The notes: generated by a model from the sequence alone, not told the origin. A stretch of DNA of 64,000 nucleotides from Sphingomonas taxi (GCF_000764535.1 NZ_CP009571.1:3033001-3097000), one strand, 5' to 3'. Counted from the stretch's first letter, positions 26,546-35,792 are shown. Numbers and translations are program-made.

Positions 26546-29212
26546 TGCCGTCGCGACCGCGTTGATCGACAGCAGGATGCCCTCGCCGATGCGCGGATCG
26601 TCCTCGCCGGCGCGATGGCGCTTCATCAGCTCGATCTGGAGCAGGTTGAGCGGCTCGATATAGGGCAGCCGCAGCCGGATCGACGCATCGAGCGCCGGAT
26701 GCTTTTCGAGCAACCGCGTCTGCCCGGTCACCTCGAGCAATCCGTCATGCGTCTGGTGCCAGGCATCGCGGATGCGGCCGAAGATGCCGCTGCGCAGCCC
26801 CTCGTCCTCGACCAGCTCGGCATAATGGCCGGCGATGGCGATGTCCGATTTGGCCAGCACCATCTCCATATTGGCAAGCGTCGAGGCGAACAGCGGCCAG
26901 CCCTGCGCCATCTCCCGGAGCAGCCCCTTGTCCGCGAAGCCGGCGATCGCCTGCCCGACGCCATACCAGCCCGGCAGCATCACGCGCGCCTGCGCCCAAC
27001 TGAACACCCAGGGGATGGCGCGCAGATCCTCGATCGCATCGCTCTTCTTGCGGCTCGCGGGGCGGCTGCCGATCTTGAGCCCGGCGATCTCGCCGATCGG
27101 CGTCATCTGGCGGAAGAAGGTGCGGAAGCCTTCGGTGCCGTAGACGAGGCCGCGATAGGCGTGGAAGGCGGTGTCCGACAGCGCGTCCATCGCCGCGCAG
27201 AAATCGTCGTTCTCTGCATTCGACAGGCGCTCGGGTTCGAGGCTGGCGAGCAGCGTCGCCGCGGCGATCGCCTCGAGATTGGTCATCGCGCTGTCGCGGG
27301 TGCCGTATTTGGCGGCGATCACCTCGCCCTGTTCGGTGATGCGGATGCGCCCCTGCACCGTTCCCGACGGTTGCGCGCGGATCGCCGCGAACGCCGAGCC
27401 GCCGCCGCGCCCGACCGCGCCGCCGCGACCGTGGAACAGCTGCATGCCGACCCCCGCCGCCTCGAACACCGGCTTCAGCGCGGTCGACGCCTTGGACAAT
27501 TGCCAGGTCGAGGTGAGATAGCCGCCATCCTTGTTGCTGTCCGAATAGCCGATCATCACTTCCTGATGGCCGCGCTTCGCTGCGATCGCGGCGATCTCGG
27601 GCAGCGCGAACCAGTCGGTCATGATCCCCGGCGCCGCTTCCAGATCGCCGACCGTCTCGAACAGCGGCACCGCCATCACCGCCGCGGTCGGTGCGTCGCC
27701 GGGCCGGTAGAGGCCGACCTCCTTGAGCAGCAGGTTGATCTCGAGCAGGTCGGACACCGACTGCGCCATCGAGACGATGTAATTGGTGATGCACGCCGGA
27801 CCGTATTTCGCATGCGCCTCGGCGGCGGCCTGGACGATCGCCAGTTCGGACGTCGTCTCCTCCGAATAGGTCATGAAGCGGCTGGCGAGCGGCCGCGCAT
27901 TGGCGAGTTCGCGGCGCAGCAACGCGACCCGCGCCGCTTCGTCGAGCGCGAGATAGTCCGCCTCGACGCCGGCGGTCTTGAGCAATTCGGCGACGACGCG
28001 TTCGTGCACCGCGCTGTTCTGGCGCAGGTCGAGCGTCGCGAGATGGAAGCCGAACGTCTCGACCGCTCGAATGAGCCGGCCGAGCGCGCCGCCGGTCTTG
28101 AGCGCTCCGGCTGTCGACAGGCCGTGCGCGATCGCGACGAGATCGGCGCGGAACGCCTGCGGATCGGGATAGGGTTCGCCGTGGAGATGGCCGGGGCGCG
28201 GCGCCGCCTTGCCGGTCAGCGCCTGATGCGTCGCGGCGAGCCGTGCGTAGATGCCGGACAGCGCGCGGCGATACGGTTCGTCCGCGCGGCTTTGCGCGGT
28301 ATCGCCGCTCGCCTCGGCCAGCGCCTCGACCGCGGCGTCGACGGGGACGTGCTCGGTCGAGATCGACAGTTCGGCGCCGAGGGCGTGCACCCCCTCCAGA
28401 TAGAAGCCGAGCACCGCCTCGCAGGCGCGCCCCAAAGCGGTCCGCAGCGAATCGGCGGTGACGAAGGGATTGCCGTCGCGGTCGCCGCCGATCCAGCTCC
28501 CCGGCCTGACGAAGCTCGGCACCCGCTCGCCGAACGCGCGGTCCCAGCGCTGGTAGAGCGCGGGCAGCGCCGGCAGGAACACCTCGCGCATATAGGACAG
28601 CGCCGTCTCGACCTCGTCGGTGACGTAGAGCCGCTCGCGGCGCAGCACGCGCGTCTGCCACAGCAAGGCGATCTGGCGGGTGATCGCATCGTCGACGCGG
28701 TCGCCGTCGGGCGTCTCGTCGCGGCCCATGTCCTTGAGTGCCATCAATTGCGCGATGCGGTTGCGATGGTCGATCATGCTCTTGCGCCGCACCTCGGTGG
28801 GATGCGCGGTGAGCACCGGGACGATCAGCGCATGGGCGAGCAATTGCTGCACCTGGTCGCGGCCGATCCCCTCGCCTGCCAGCTTGGCGAGCGCGGCGGC
28901 GACGTCGGCGCCCTGTTCGGCGGCGATCCCCTGCCGGTCCTCGGCGAGATTGGCGAGCATCGAGAACAGCATGAAGCCGCGGACGAAATCGAGCGTCTCG
29001 TCGAGGCCGAGGTTCTGGAGCTGCTGGTGGACGCTGTCGCTGCTGCCGGTGCCGCGATGCCGCTCGACCGAGGCGCGGCGGATCGCCTCGGTCGCCTCGA
29101 ACAGCGCCTCGCCGCCATAAGCGCGGATGACGTCGCCGAGCTGCGCGCCGAGGAAGCGGACGTCGGGATTGTTGGCGATCGGCGGAAGCGAAGCGGGGTC
29201 GTGCGTGGCCAT
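26528..29212 (-). CDS. ppc: Phosphoenolpyruvate carboxylase
   Basis: 894 residues. It carboxylates phosphoenolpyruvate with bicarbonate to oxaloacetate and so refills the citric acid cycle. Signature motifs are VLTAHPTEVRRKS with catalytic His137, GSWIGGDRDGNPFVT, QEVMIGYSDSNKDGGYLTS and LFHGRGGAVGRGGGSAF. The C-terminal LNLLQIELMKRHR ... SINAVATALRNSG is complete. Start at 29212 (MATHDPASLPPIANNPD). The gene appears monocistronic. A very long open frame on the opposite strand (26615-30124) is a composition artefact. Confidence 0.98.
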   Translation of the reverse strand: MATHDPASLPPIANNPDVRFLGAQLGDVIRAYGGEALFEATEAIRRASVERHRGTGSSDSVHQQLQNLGLDETLDFVRGFMLFSMLANLAEDRQGIAAEQGADVAAALAKLAGEGIGRDQVQQLLAHALIVPVLTAHPTEVRRKSMIDHRNRIAQLMALKDMGRDETPDGDRVDDAITRQIALLWQTRVLRRERLYVTDEVETALSYMREVFLPALPALYQRWDRAFGERVPSFVRPGSWIGGDRDGNPFVTADSLRTALGRACEAVLGFYLEGVHALGAELSISTEHVPVDAAVEALAEASGDTAQSRADEPYRRALSGIYARLAATHQALTGKAAPRPGHLHGEPYPDPQAFRADLVAIAHGLSTAGALKTGGALGRLIRAVETFGFHLATLDLRQNSAVHERVVAELLKTAGVEADYLALDEAARVALLRRELANARPLASRFMTYSEETTSELAIVQAAAEAHAKYGPACITNYIVSMAQSVSDLLEINLLLKEVGLYRPGDAPTAAVMAVPLFETVGDLEAAPGIMTDWFALPEIAAIAAKRGHQEVMIGYSDSNKDGGYLTSTWQLSKASTALKPVFEAAGVGMQLFHGRGGAVGRGGGSAFAAIRAQPSGTVQGRIRITEQGEVIAAKYGTRDSAMTNLEAIAAATLLASLEPERLSNAENDDFCAAMDALSDTAFHAYRGLVYGTEGFRTFFRQMTPIGEIAGLKIGSRPASRKKSDAIEDLRAIPWVFSWAQARVMLPGWYGVGQAIAGFADKGLLREMAQGWPLFASTLANMEMVLAKSDIAIAGHYAELVEDEGLRSGIFGRIRDAWHQTHDGLLEVTGQTRLLEKHPALDASIRLRLPYIEPLNLLQIELMKRHRAGEDDPRIGEGILLSINAVATALRNSG

Positions 29213-29317
29213 GGCCCGATGCTGCGCTGCGGCGGGAGTCGGGTCAACCGGTCATGGCGTTGGAGACGCGGGAAATCGCAGCGGGCTCCCGATTCGATTC
29301 GTCAGAAAAGAAGAATG

Positions 29318-29436
29318 GTTCGCGCGAAGACGCGAAGGTGTCGCGCTTGCAGCAGTCGCGGCCCGTCACATCAAGCCATTGCAATGACAGGGCCACGCTC
29401 GTCCCAGGCGGAACACCTTCGCGTCTTCGCGCGAAC
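29318..29436. repeat. Two-armed inverted repeat, type E (copy 1)
   Basis: The left arm starts GTTCGCGCGAAGACGCGAAG and the right arm ends CTTCGCGTCTTCGCGCGAAC. The spacer of about 70 bases carries GCAGTCGCGGCCCGTCACAT and on. The same element lies at 32347 in the opposite orientation; the spacers differ at only about six positions. Confidence 0.8.
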
Positions 29437-29484
29437 GAGACCTTCTGCATCCCGTCCCGGCGTCAGGTCCTTACTAGCGAGGGC

Positions 29485-29940
29485 CTACCGCGTGCTATTG
29501 CCCAGCGGATCGCCCGGCACCGGCGGTGTCGGCCGCGTCGCGGGCTCGCGGCCTGCATCGCGCGCCGCGCGCCATTCCTTTTCCTCTTCCGAGGTGACGG
29601 TGCCGTCGTGGTTGAGATCCATCTGGTCGAAGCGCTTGAGCGTGCCCTCGTCCCATTCGATCAGGCTGATGACGCCGTCGCCGTTGCGGTCGAGGCTCAT
29701 CAGGCGGCTGTTCTGGCGGGGCAGTTCGGTCTTGTCGAGCCGGTCGTCGGCATTGCGGTCGAGCGTGCGGAAGCGGCGCTCCATCGTGCTGGTGAAGTCG
29801 ACGCGGCTGGTCACCGCCGGTGGCACGAAGCCCGCGGCGTTCGCGTCCGCCTCCGCCACCTTGTCCTCGCGCGGGCCGCATCCGGCCACCGTACCCGCCG
29901 CGACAAGCGCCGCCGCCGCGATGATGATCCCCGTCCGCAA
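29485..29940 (-). CDS. EF-hand lipoprotein
   Basis: 151 residues. The lipoprotein signal ends in GTVAGC with Cys21 as the lipid site. Three EF-hand-like loops follow: DRNADDRLDKTE, DRNGDGVISLIE and DLNHDGTVTSEE. The last two have full D-x-N-x-D-G calcium ligands, while the first lacks the central glycine. The C-terminus is proline-rich. It is probably an envelope calcium-binding protein of unknown role. It follows the HNH gene by 17 bases on the same strand and may be co-transcribed. Confidence 0.85.
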   Translation of the reverse strand: MRTGIIIAAAALVAAGTVAGCGPREDKVAEADANAAGFVPPAVTSRVDFTSTMERRFRTLDRNADDRLDKTELPRQNSRLMSLDRNGDGVISLIEWDEGTLKRFDQMDLNHDGTVTSEEEKEWRAARDAGREPATRPTPPVPGDPLGNSTR

Positions 29941-29957
29941 ACCCGGTCTCCGTATCG

Positions 29958-30524
29958 TTACGCTTCCAGCTCAACGTCCCAGTAGAGCCAGTCGTGCCAC
30001 GTGTCGTGGAGATAGTTGGGCGGAAAGGCGCGGCCATGTTCCTGCAGATGCCAGTTGGTCGGCCGGATCGGCTCGACGTACAGTGGCATATGCGCCTGTT
30101 TCGGCGTCCGCCCGCCCTTCTTGAGGTTGCACGGCGCGCAGGCGGTGACGACATTCTCCCACGTCGTCCGTCCGCCTTGCGCGCGCGGCACGACATGGTC
30201 GAAGGTCAGGTCGCGCCCGACGCCGCAATATTGGCAGGCGAAGCGGTCGCGCAGGAACAGGTTGAAGCGGGTGAACGCCGGAAACGCCGAAGGACGCACA
30301 TATTGTTTGAGCGCGATCACCGAGGGCAGCTTGATCTCCGCCGTCGGGCTGCGCACCGAGCGTTCGTAGTGCGCGACGATGTCGACGCGATCGAGGAACA
30401 CCGCCTTGATCGCGGTCTGCCACGGCCAGACGCTCAAGGGATAATAGGACAGCGGCGTATAATCGGCGTTGAGCACCAGCGCCGGACAATTGTCGGGGTG
30501 ACGGATCAGATCGGGATGAAACAC
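29958..30524 (-). CDS. HNH endonuclease family protein
   Basis: 188 residues. The C-terminal HNH domain contains FACQYCGVGRDLTFDHVVPR and TTWENVVTACAPCNLKKGG, with two C-x-x-C zinc pairs and the D-H catalytic pair. The N-terminal half (NCPALVLNADYTPLSYYPLS, W-x-T-A-I-K-A-V-F-L-D-R) is conserved in a family of stand-alone chromosomal HNH proteins with no known phage or restriction context, and none is seen here. GTG at 30524 (VFHPDLIRHPDN) was chosen because GGAGGAG lies just upstream; another GTG at 30536 is in frame. The cellular role is unknown. Confidence 0.85.
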   Translation of the reverse strand: MFHPDLIRHPDNCPALVLNADYTPLSYYPLSVWPWQTAIKAVFLDRVDIVAHYERSVRSPTAEIKLPSVIALKQYVRPSAFPAFTRFNLFLRDRFACQYCGVGRDLTFDHVVPRAQGGRTTWENVVTACAPCNLKKGGRTPKQAHMPLYVEPIRPTNWHLQEHGRAFPPNYLHDTWHDWLYWDVELEA

Positions 30525-30631
30525 GGCTCCTCCCACGGATTACCCGCGGGCCATGTCGCCCACGAGAGTGACGCTGGTATGACAGCACGCCGCATCGATG
30601 CCGGTCAAGCCTTCTGCGGCGGGACGCGCGC

Positions 30632-31504
30632 GTGAGCCGCGTCGTCACCCGCTTCGCGCCGAGCCCGACCGGACGACTGCATCTCGGCCATGCCTTTGCG
30701 GCGTTGCAGGCGCACGATCATGCGCGTGACGCAGGTGGCGGTTTCCTGCTGCGCATCGAGGACATCGACGGCACGCGCAGCCGCGAGGGCTTCGTCGCCG
30801 GGATCGCCGAGGATCTGGCGTGGCTCGGCCTGACGTGGGACGGGCCGGTGCTGCGCCAGTCGACGCGGCTGGACGTCTATGACGCGGCGCTGGCCGGGCT
30901 GCGCGACAATGGCCTGCTCTATCCCTGTTTCTGCACCCGCGCCGATATCGCGGCGAGCGCCTCGGCACCGCATCAGGGGCCGGATGGCCTCGTCTATCCC
31001 GGCACCTGCCGCCATCTGCCCACTGCCGAGGCGGCGGCGCGAATCGCCGCGGGCGTACCACATGCATGGCGGCTGGCGACGGACCGCGCCGTCGCCCTCG
31101 CCGGCCCGCTCGACTGGACCGACGCGCTCGCGGGGCCGCAGCACGCCAACCCGGCGGCGTTCGGCGACGTCGTCCTCGCCCGCAAGGACGCCCCCGCCAG
31201 CTATCACCTCGCGGTGACGATCGACGACGCCGCGCAGGGGATCACCGACGTGGTGCGCGGCCGCGACCTGATGCGCGCGACCGACATCCACCGATTGCTG
31301 CAGGCGCTGCTCGGCCTGCCGACGCCGCGCTATCGCCACCATCCGCTGCTGCTCGGCCCCGACGGCACCCGCCTCGCCAAGCGCAACGGCGCCCCCGCGC
31401 TCGCCGATCTGCGCGCCGCGGGCGAGGACGGGGCGGCGCTGGCGGCGGCCCTGCGCGCCGGCCGGCTTCCCATTGGCTTTACCATCGCAAGCGCTTACCT
31501 ATAG
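30632..31504 (+). CDS. gluQ: Glutamyl-Q tRNA(Asp) synthetase
   Basis: 290 residues, which is a glutamyl-tRNA synthetase catalytic domain without the anticodon-binding domain. HLGH (17-20) is the class I HIGH motif, and the KMSKS-like motif is RLAKRNG. Zinc ligands are Cys99, Cys101, Tyr122 and Cys126 (CFC ... VYPGTC), as in E. coli GluQRS. The enzyme attaches glutamate to queuosine at position 34 of tRNA-Asp. It starts at GTG with FAPSPTGRLHLGH close behind. A queuosine-precursor transporter is encoded at 1156. The HIG1-like gene follows after 3 bases. Confidence 0.94.
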   Translation: MSRVVTRFAPSPTGRLHLGHAFAALQAHDHARDAGGGFLLRIEDIDGTRSREGFVAGIAEDLAWLGLTWDGPVLRQSTRLDVYDAALAGLRDNGLLYPCFCTRADIAASASAPHQGPDGLVYPGTCRHLPTAEAAARIAAGVPHAWRLATDRAVALAGPLDWTDALAGPQHANPAAFGDVVLARKDAPASYHLAVTIDDAAQGITDVVRGRDLMRATDIHRLLQALLGLPTPRYRHHPLLLGPDGTRLAKRNGAPALADLRAAGEDGAALAAALRAGRLPIGFTIASAYL

Positions 31505-31507
31505 CGG

Positions 31508-31738
31508 ATGAACACCTTTCTCGTCCTCCTGCTGATCGCGGCGATGCTGGCGACGGTGGTCGCATTGGTCCGGGGCGTCATCGCCTTCCTCCAGGAATCG
31601 CACGCGCAGGTCCGCGACGGCCAGGGGCCGTCCGCCGCCTCGCTCAAATCGAACAAGATGATGCAGATGCGCATCTTCTTTCAGGCGATCGCGATCCTGA
31701 TCGTCGTGCTGATCCTGTTCCTCGCCGGACGCACCTGA
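31508..31738 (+). CDS. HIG1-domain/twin-transmembrane small protein
   Basis: 76 residues with two transmembrane helices (about 3-26 and 54-73) joined by a polar loop (QVRDGQGPSAASLKSNKMM). The loop-helix part K-S-N-K-M-M-Q-M-R-I-F-F-Q-A resembles the N-K-x-M-R-x-R-V-x-x-Q pattern of HIG1-type proteins, which associate with respiratory complexes in mitochondria and alphaproteobacteria. Its position between gluQ and the cobalamin adenosyltransferase gene, with 3 and 4 base gaps, suggests one transcript. Confidence 0.8.
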   Translation: MNTFLVLLLIAAMLATVVALVRGVIAFLQESHAQVRDGQGPSAASLKSNKMMQMRIFFQAIAILIVVLILFLAGRT

Positions 31739-31742
31739 GCCG

Positions 31743-32291
31743 TTGGTCAAGCTCAACCGCATCTACACGCGCACCGGCGACGCCGGCACGACCGGCCTCG
31801 TCGACGGCTCGCGCGTGTCGAAGGCCGATCCGCGCATGGCGGCGATCGGCGACGTCGACGAGGCGAACAGCGCGATCGGCGTCGCGATCGCCGCGCTCGG
31901 CGAGCGGGCGCCCGCCGCGGCGCTGCTGACCATCCAGAACGACCTGTTCGACCTCGGCGCCGATATCGCCACGCCCGCGGGGATCGACGGCGCGCTCCGC
32001 ATCGTCCCCGCGCAGGTCACGCGGCTCGAGGCGGAGATCGACGCGATGAACGCCGATCTCGCGCCGCTGACCAGCTTCATCCTGCCCGGCGGCGATGCCG
32101 GTGCGGCGGCGCTGCATCTGGCCCGTGCTATCGTCCGCCGCGCCGAGCGCAGCGCGGTGGCGGTCGACGGGCTCAATCCGCCGGCGCTCGCCTACCTCAA
32201 CCGCCTGTCCGACTGGCTGTTCGTCGCCACCCGCGTGGTCAACGGCGCGGGCGCCGGCGACATCCTCTGGCGGCCGGGCGCGAGCCGCTAG
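31743..32291 (+). CDS. Cob(I)alamin adenosyltransferase, PduO type
   Basis: 182 residues. The ATP-binding N-terminus KLNRIYTRTGDAGTTGLVDG, the central GDVDEANSAIG, and the C-terminal [14 protein letters not shown] and YLNRLSDWLFVATR are diagnostic of the PduO family, which adenosylates corrinoids to make coenzyme B12. It starts with the rare codon TTG, since the family begins precisely at this M-V-K-L-N-R-I-Y and no other start fits. It follows the HIG1-like stop by 4 bases. No cobalamin riboswitch or other B12 gene was seen, so the enzyme may serve a salvage pathway. Confidence 0.93.
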   Translation: MVKLNRIYTRTGDAGTTGLVDGSRVSKADPRMAAIGDVDEANSAIGVAIAALGERAPAAALLTIQNDLFDLGADIATPAGIDGALRIVPAQVTRLEAEIDAMNADLAPLTSFILPGGDAGAAALHLARAIVRRAERSAVAVDGLNPPALAYLNRLSDWLFVATRVVNGAGAGDILWRPGASR

Positions 32292-32346
32292 CTTCCTCCG
32301 GCCTCGCGGGACATTCCCCCGCCCCCTCCTTCCGCCCGGATTCTTT

Positions 32347-32481
32347 GTTCGCGCGAAGACGCGAAGACGCGAAGGTGTTCCGCCTGGGGCGAGCGTGGCC
32401 CTGTCATCGAAATGGCTTGATGTGATGGGCCGCGACTGCGGCAAGCGCGACACCTTCGCGTCTTCGCGTCTTCGCGCGAAC
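32347..32481. repeat. Two-armed inverted repeat, type E (copy 2, inverted and expanded)
   Basis: Same element as at 29318 in the opposite orientation. Both arms carry one extra 8-base unit (GAAGACGC on the left, GCGTCTTC on the right) compared with the other copy. Within the 346-base gap 32292-32637 nothing else is recognised apart from the egtB upstream region. Confidence 0.8.
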
Positions 32482-32637
32482 CGTTCTTCTGTTCAGCGGA
32501 GCGCATCCGCCAACCGGATCAAGTGTGAAACAGCCTCGAACCCATCGAAATCGCGCGAAACGTCCATCCCGGCTGCAACCCTTTGCCGTTTCGCGCGCTG
32601 TCCTGACTTGCGTTAAGACGCGCGGGGGAGGCCAGCC

Positions 32638-33888
32638 ATGTTGAAGATCGCACCTCAGCCGCTAACGCCGCTCGCCGAGCGCTTCTCTGCCGTCCGCGCA
32701 CTGACGCTGGCGCTCGCCGCGCCGCTGTCCGACGCCGACGCCACCGTCCAGTCGATGCCCGACGCGTCGCCGACCAAATGGCATCTCGCGCATACGACGT
32801 GGTTCTTCGAGACCTTCGTGCTGCGCGACCACGTCTCCGGCTACCGCCTGCACGACGAACGCTTTCCGTTCCTGTTCAACAGCTATTACGAGGCCGAAGG
32901 GCGCCGCCACGCGCGCGATCGCCGCGGCATGATCACCCGTCCGACGCTTGACGAGGTCCGCGCCTATCGCGCCTATGTCGACGCGGCACTCGCCGCAGCG
33001 CTGCCCGACCTGCCCGAAGCGGCACGCGAGCTCGTCGCGCTCGGTTGCCATCACGAGGAGCAGCATCAGGAGCTGCTGGTCACCGACGTCCTGCATCTGT
33101 TCGGCGAGAATCCGCTCGAACCGGCGATCTGGCCTGCCGCGCCCAAGGTGCCGGTGGCGATGCCCGGGCCGGTGCGCTGGATCGACCATCCCGGCGGTAT
33201 CGTCCGCATCGGCCATGACGGCGACGGCTTCGCCTTCGATTGCGAGGGGCCGCGCCACGACGCCCTGCTCGCGCCGCATGCCCTCGCCGACCGCACCGTC
33301 ACCAACGGCGAATGGGCGGCGTTCATCGCCGACGGCGGCTATCGCGACCCAGCGCATTGGCTCGCCGACGGCTGGGCCTGGGTGAAGGCCGAGGGAATCG
33401 TCGCGCCGCTCTATTGGGAGGAGCGCGACGGCAAATGGACGCGCTTCGGCCTCGACGGCCGCCGCGCGATCGACCCCGCCGCGCCGGTGACCCACGTCAG
33501 CCTCTACGAGGCGGACGCCTATGCGAGCTGGGCGGGCGCGCGCCTGCCCACCGAATTCGAATGGGAGGCCGCGGCGCAGGCGCAGGACGCGCGCGGCGGC
33601 AATCAGATGGATGCCGCCGGCCCGGTCGAGCCGCGCCCGGCGTCCGGCCCCGCTTTCTTCGGCGACGTCTGGGAATGGACCGGTAGCGCCTATCGCCCCT
33701 ATCCCGGCTTCCGCACGATCGAGGGCGCGGTCGGCGAGTATAACGGCAAGTTCATGAGCGGCCAGTTCGTGCTGCGCGGCGGCAGTTGCGCGACGCCGCG
33801 CGGCCATGCCCGCGCCAGCTACCGCAACTTCTTCTACCCGCATCAGCGCTGGCAGTTCACCGGCGTGCGGCTCGCCAAGGACCTCTGA
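32638..33888 (+). CDS. egtB: Ergothioneine biosynthesis sulfoxide synthase EgtB
   Basis: 416 residues. The N-terminal DinB_2 domain carries the iron histidines: one in KWHLAHTTWFFETFVL and an H-x-x-x-H pair in GCHHEEQHQELLVTDVLH. The C-terminal formylglycine-generating-enzyme-like domain includes TNGEWAAFIADGGY, RLPTEFEWEAAAQAQ, DVWEWTGSAYRPYPGF, FVLRGGSCATPRGHARASYR. EgtB joins hercynine to a thiol (gamma-glutamylcysteine or cysteine) with oxygen. The gene is immediately followed by egtD, without any gap, so the two steps to the sulfoxide are coupled. egtC/egtE are not present here. Confidence 0.95.
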   Translation: MLKIAPQPLTPLAERFSAVRALTLALAAPLSDADATVQSMPDASPTKWHLAHTTWFFETFVLRDHVSGYRLHDERFPFLFNSYYEAEGRRHARDRRGMITRPTLDEVRAYRAYVDAALAAALPDLPEAARELVALGCHHEEQHQELLVTDVLHLFGENPLEPAIWPAAPKVPVAMPGPVRWIDHPGGIVRIGHDGDGFAFDCEGPRHDALLAPHALADRTVTNGEWAAFIADGGYRDPAHWLADGWAWVKAEGIVAPLYWEERDGKWTRFGLDGRRAIDPAAPVTHVSLYEADAYASWAGARLPTEFEWEAAAQAQDARGGNQMDAAGPVEPRPASGPAFFGDVWEWTGSAYRPYPGFRTIEGAVGEYNGKFMSGQFVLRGGSCATPRGHARASYRNFFYPHQRWQFTGVRLAKDL

Positions 33889-34866
33889 ATGTTGAAGCCC
33901 GAAGTCGAGGACGGCGAGCAGACGCTCGCCGATCCGCAGTTCCGCGCCGACGTGCTCGCCGGGCTGGAACGCCGGCCCCGCGCCATCCCCGCGCGCTGGT
34001 TCTACGACCGCCGCGGCTCCGAATTGTTCGAGGACATCACCAACGTCCCCGAATATTATCCGACGCGTACCGAGACTGCGATCCTCGAGACGATCTGTCC
34101 GGAAGTCGCGGACATCGCCGGTCGCGGCCGCGCGGTGGTCGAATTCGGCTCGGGCTCGTCGGTCAAGACGCCGCTGCTGCTGCGCTGCACCGAACCTTCC
34201 GCCTACGTCCCGATCGACATTTCGGGCGACTTCCTGCGCGACTCGTCGCGCGCGCTGTCGGAAGCCTTCCCCGGTCTGCTCGTGCTGCCGTTCGAGGCGG
34301 ATTTCATGCGCCCGCTCACCCTGCCGGCGACGATCGCGGATACGCCCAAGCTCGGTTTCTTCCCGGGCTCGACGATCGGCAACATGATCCCGCTGATGGC
34401 GGTCGACCTGCTCCGCACGATGCGTGCGTCATTGGGCGAGGGTGCGATGCTGCTGATCGGCATGGACCGGATCAAGGACGAGGCGACTCTGGTCGCCGCC
34501 TATGACGATGCCGGCGGGGTCACCGCGGCGTTCAACCGCAATGTGCTCGACCGCATCAATCGTGAGCTTTCCGGCACGATTCCGGTCGAATCCTTCGCGC
34601 ACGAGGCGCGCTGGAACGACGATCGCGCGCGCATCGAGATGCACCTCGTCGCCACCCGCGACGTCGCATTCACCGTCGACGGCCAGCCCTTCGCGATGGC
34701 GGCTGGAGAGAGTATCCACACCGAGAACAGCCACAAATACGGCTCGCGCGATGCGCGCATCCTGCTCCGTTCGGGCGGCTGGACACCGATCCGCGAATGG
34801 ACCGATCCCGACGGTCTGTTCGGCCTGTTCCTCGCCGAGGCGCAGGCGGAGCGCCCCGCCCCCTGA
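33889..34866 (+). CDS. egtD: L-histidine N(alpha)-methyltransferase EgtD
   Basis: 325 residues, the usual EgtD length. Motifs are IPARWFYDRRGSELFEDITN, PEYYPTRTETAILE, the SAM-binding VVEFGSGSSVKTPLLLRC, and LGFFPGSTIGNMIP. It methylates histidine three times to hercynine, the first step of ergothioneine synthesis. The ATG follows the egtB stop directly (TGA-ATG), so translation is presumably coupled. The order egtB then egtD is typical of proteobacteria. Confidence 0.95.
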   Translation: MLKPEVEDGEQTLADPQFRADVLAGLERRPRAIPARWFYDRRGSELFEDITNVPEYYPTRTETAILETICPEVADIAGRGRAVVEFGSGSSVKTPLLLRCTEPSAYVPIDISGDFLRDSSRALSEAFPGLLVLPFEADFMRPLTLPATIADTPKLGFFPGSTIGNMIPLMAVDLLRTMRASLGEGAMLLIGMDRIKDEATLVAAYDDAGGVTAAFNRNVLDRINRELSGTIPVESFAHEARWNDDRARIEMHLVATRDVAFTVDGQPFAMAAGESIHTENSHKYGSRDARILLRSGGWTPIREWTDPDGLFGLFLAEAQAERPAP

Positions 34867-34916
34867 CGGCTGGCAGACGCGCCGAAAGCGGCTATGGCGC
34901 GTCAATAGCATAGGAG

Positions 34917-35792
34917 ATGGACGTGGAGTCAGTCGGAGTCATCGGTTCGGGCCAGATGGGCGCGGGCATCGCACAGGTATCGGCGGCGGCGGGCTATCGC
35001 GTGTTCTTGAGCGACGTCTCGGTCGAGCGCGCCGAGGCGGGCAAGGCGGGGATCGCCAAATTGCTCGCCCGCGCGGTCGACAAGGAGAAGATCGACGCCG
35101 CGACCCGCGACGTGACGCTCGCCCGCATCGAACCCGTCGCCAATGTCGAGGCGATGGCCGATTGCGGCCTCGTCATCGAGGCGGCGACCGAGCGCGAGGA
35201 GATCAAGCGCGCGATTTTCGGCCAGGTCGGCAAGGTGCTCGGACCCGACGCGATCCTCGCCTCCAACACCTCGTCGATCCCGATCACCCGGCTGGCGCAG
35301 AGTTCGCCCGATCCGCAGCGCTTCATCGGCGTGCATTTCTTCAATCCGGTGCCGGTGATGGGCCTGATCGAGGTGATCCGCGGCCTCGCCACCTCCGACG
35401 CGACCGTCGGCGTGATCGAGGCCTATGCCGACCGGCTCGGCAAGGCGGTGGTCCGCGCCAACGACGCGCCGGGCTTCATCGTCAACCGCGTGCTGATGCC
35501 GATGATCAACGAGGCGGTGTTCGCGCTCGGCGAGGGCGTCGCGACGATCCGCGACATCGACCTCGCCTGCCAATTGGGGCTCAACCACCCGATGGGGCCG
35601 CTGACGCTCGCCGATTTCATCGGCCTCGACACCTGTCTGGAGATCACGCGGGTGTTGTTCGAGGGCACTGGCGACCCCAAGTTCCGCCCTGCCCCGCTGC
35701 TGGTGAAGTACGTCGAGGCCGGCTGGTACGGCCGCAAGACCGGCCGCGGCTTCTACGATTACAGCGGCGCCACTCCGGAGCCGACACGATGA
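34917..35792 (+). CDS. 3-hydroxybutyryl-CoA dehydrogenase
   Basis: About 290 residues. The NAD-binding motif [20 protein letters not shown] is at the N-terminus. [30 protein letters not shown], the catalytic His-Glu pair (His in HFFNP), [20 protein letters not shown] and [20 protein letters not shown] are typical. It oxidises (S)-3-hydroxybutyryl-CoA, linking beta-oxidation or butyrate metabolism to acetoacetyl-CoA, the substrate of PhaB. AGGAG (34912-34916) touches the ATG at 34917 but lies six bases before the in-frame GTG at 34923, so the real start may be that GTG (VESVGVIG). A 48-codon gene overlaps its stop by ATGA. Confidence 0.93.
   Translation: MDVESVGVIGSGQMGAGIAQVSAAAGYRVFLSDVSVERAEAGKAGIAKLLARAVDKEKIDAATRDVTLARIEPVANVEAMADCGLVIEAATEREEIKRAIFGQVGKVLGPDAILASNTSSIPITRLAQSSPDPQRFIGVHFFNPVPVMGLIEVIRGLATSDATVGVIEAYADRLGKAVVRANDAPGFIVNRVLMPMINEAVFALGEGVATIRDIDLACQLGLNHPMGPLTLADFIGLDTCLEITRVLFEGTGDPKFRPAPLLVKYVEAGWYGRKTGRGFYDYSGATPEPTR

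Noticed and set aside
26615..30124. Very long open frame (1169 codons) on the plus strand opposite ppc
   Set aside because: It is the antisense shadow of ppc in GC-rich DNA: Arg/Ala/Gln/His-rich, without domains or a ribosome site, and it crosses other genes.
31743..32291. Cobalamin riboswitch near the adenosyltransferase
   Set aside because: Gaps to the upstream genes are only 3-4 bases, so there is no room for one, and no B12-box-like sequence was noticed.
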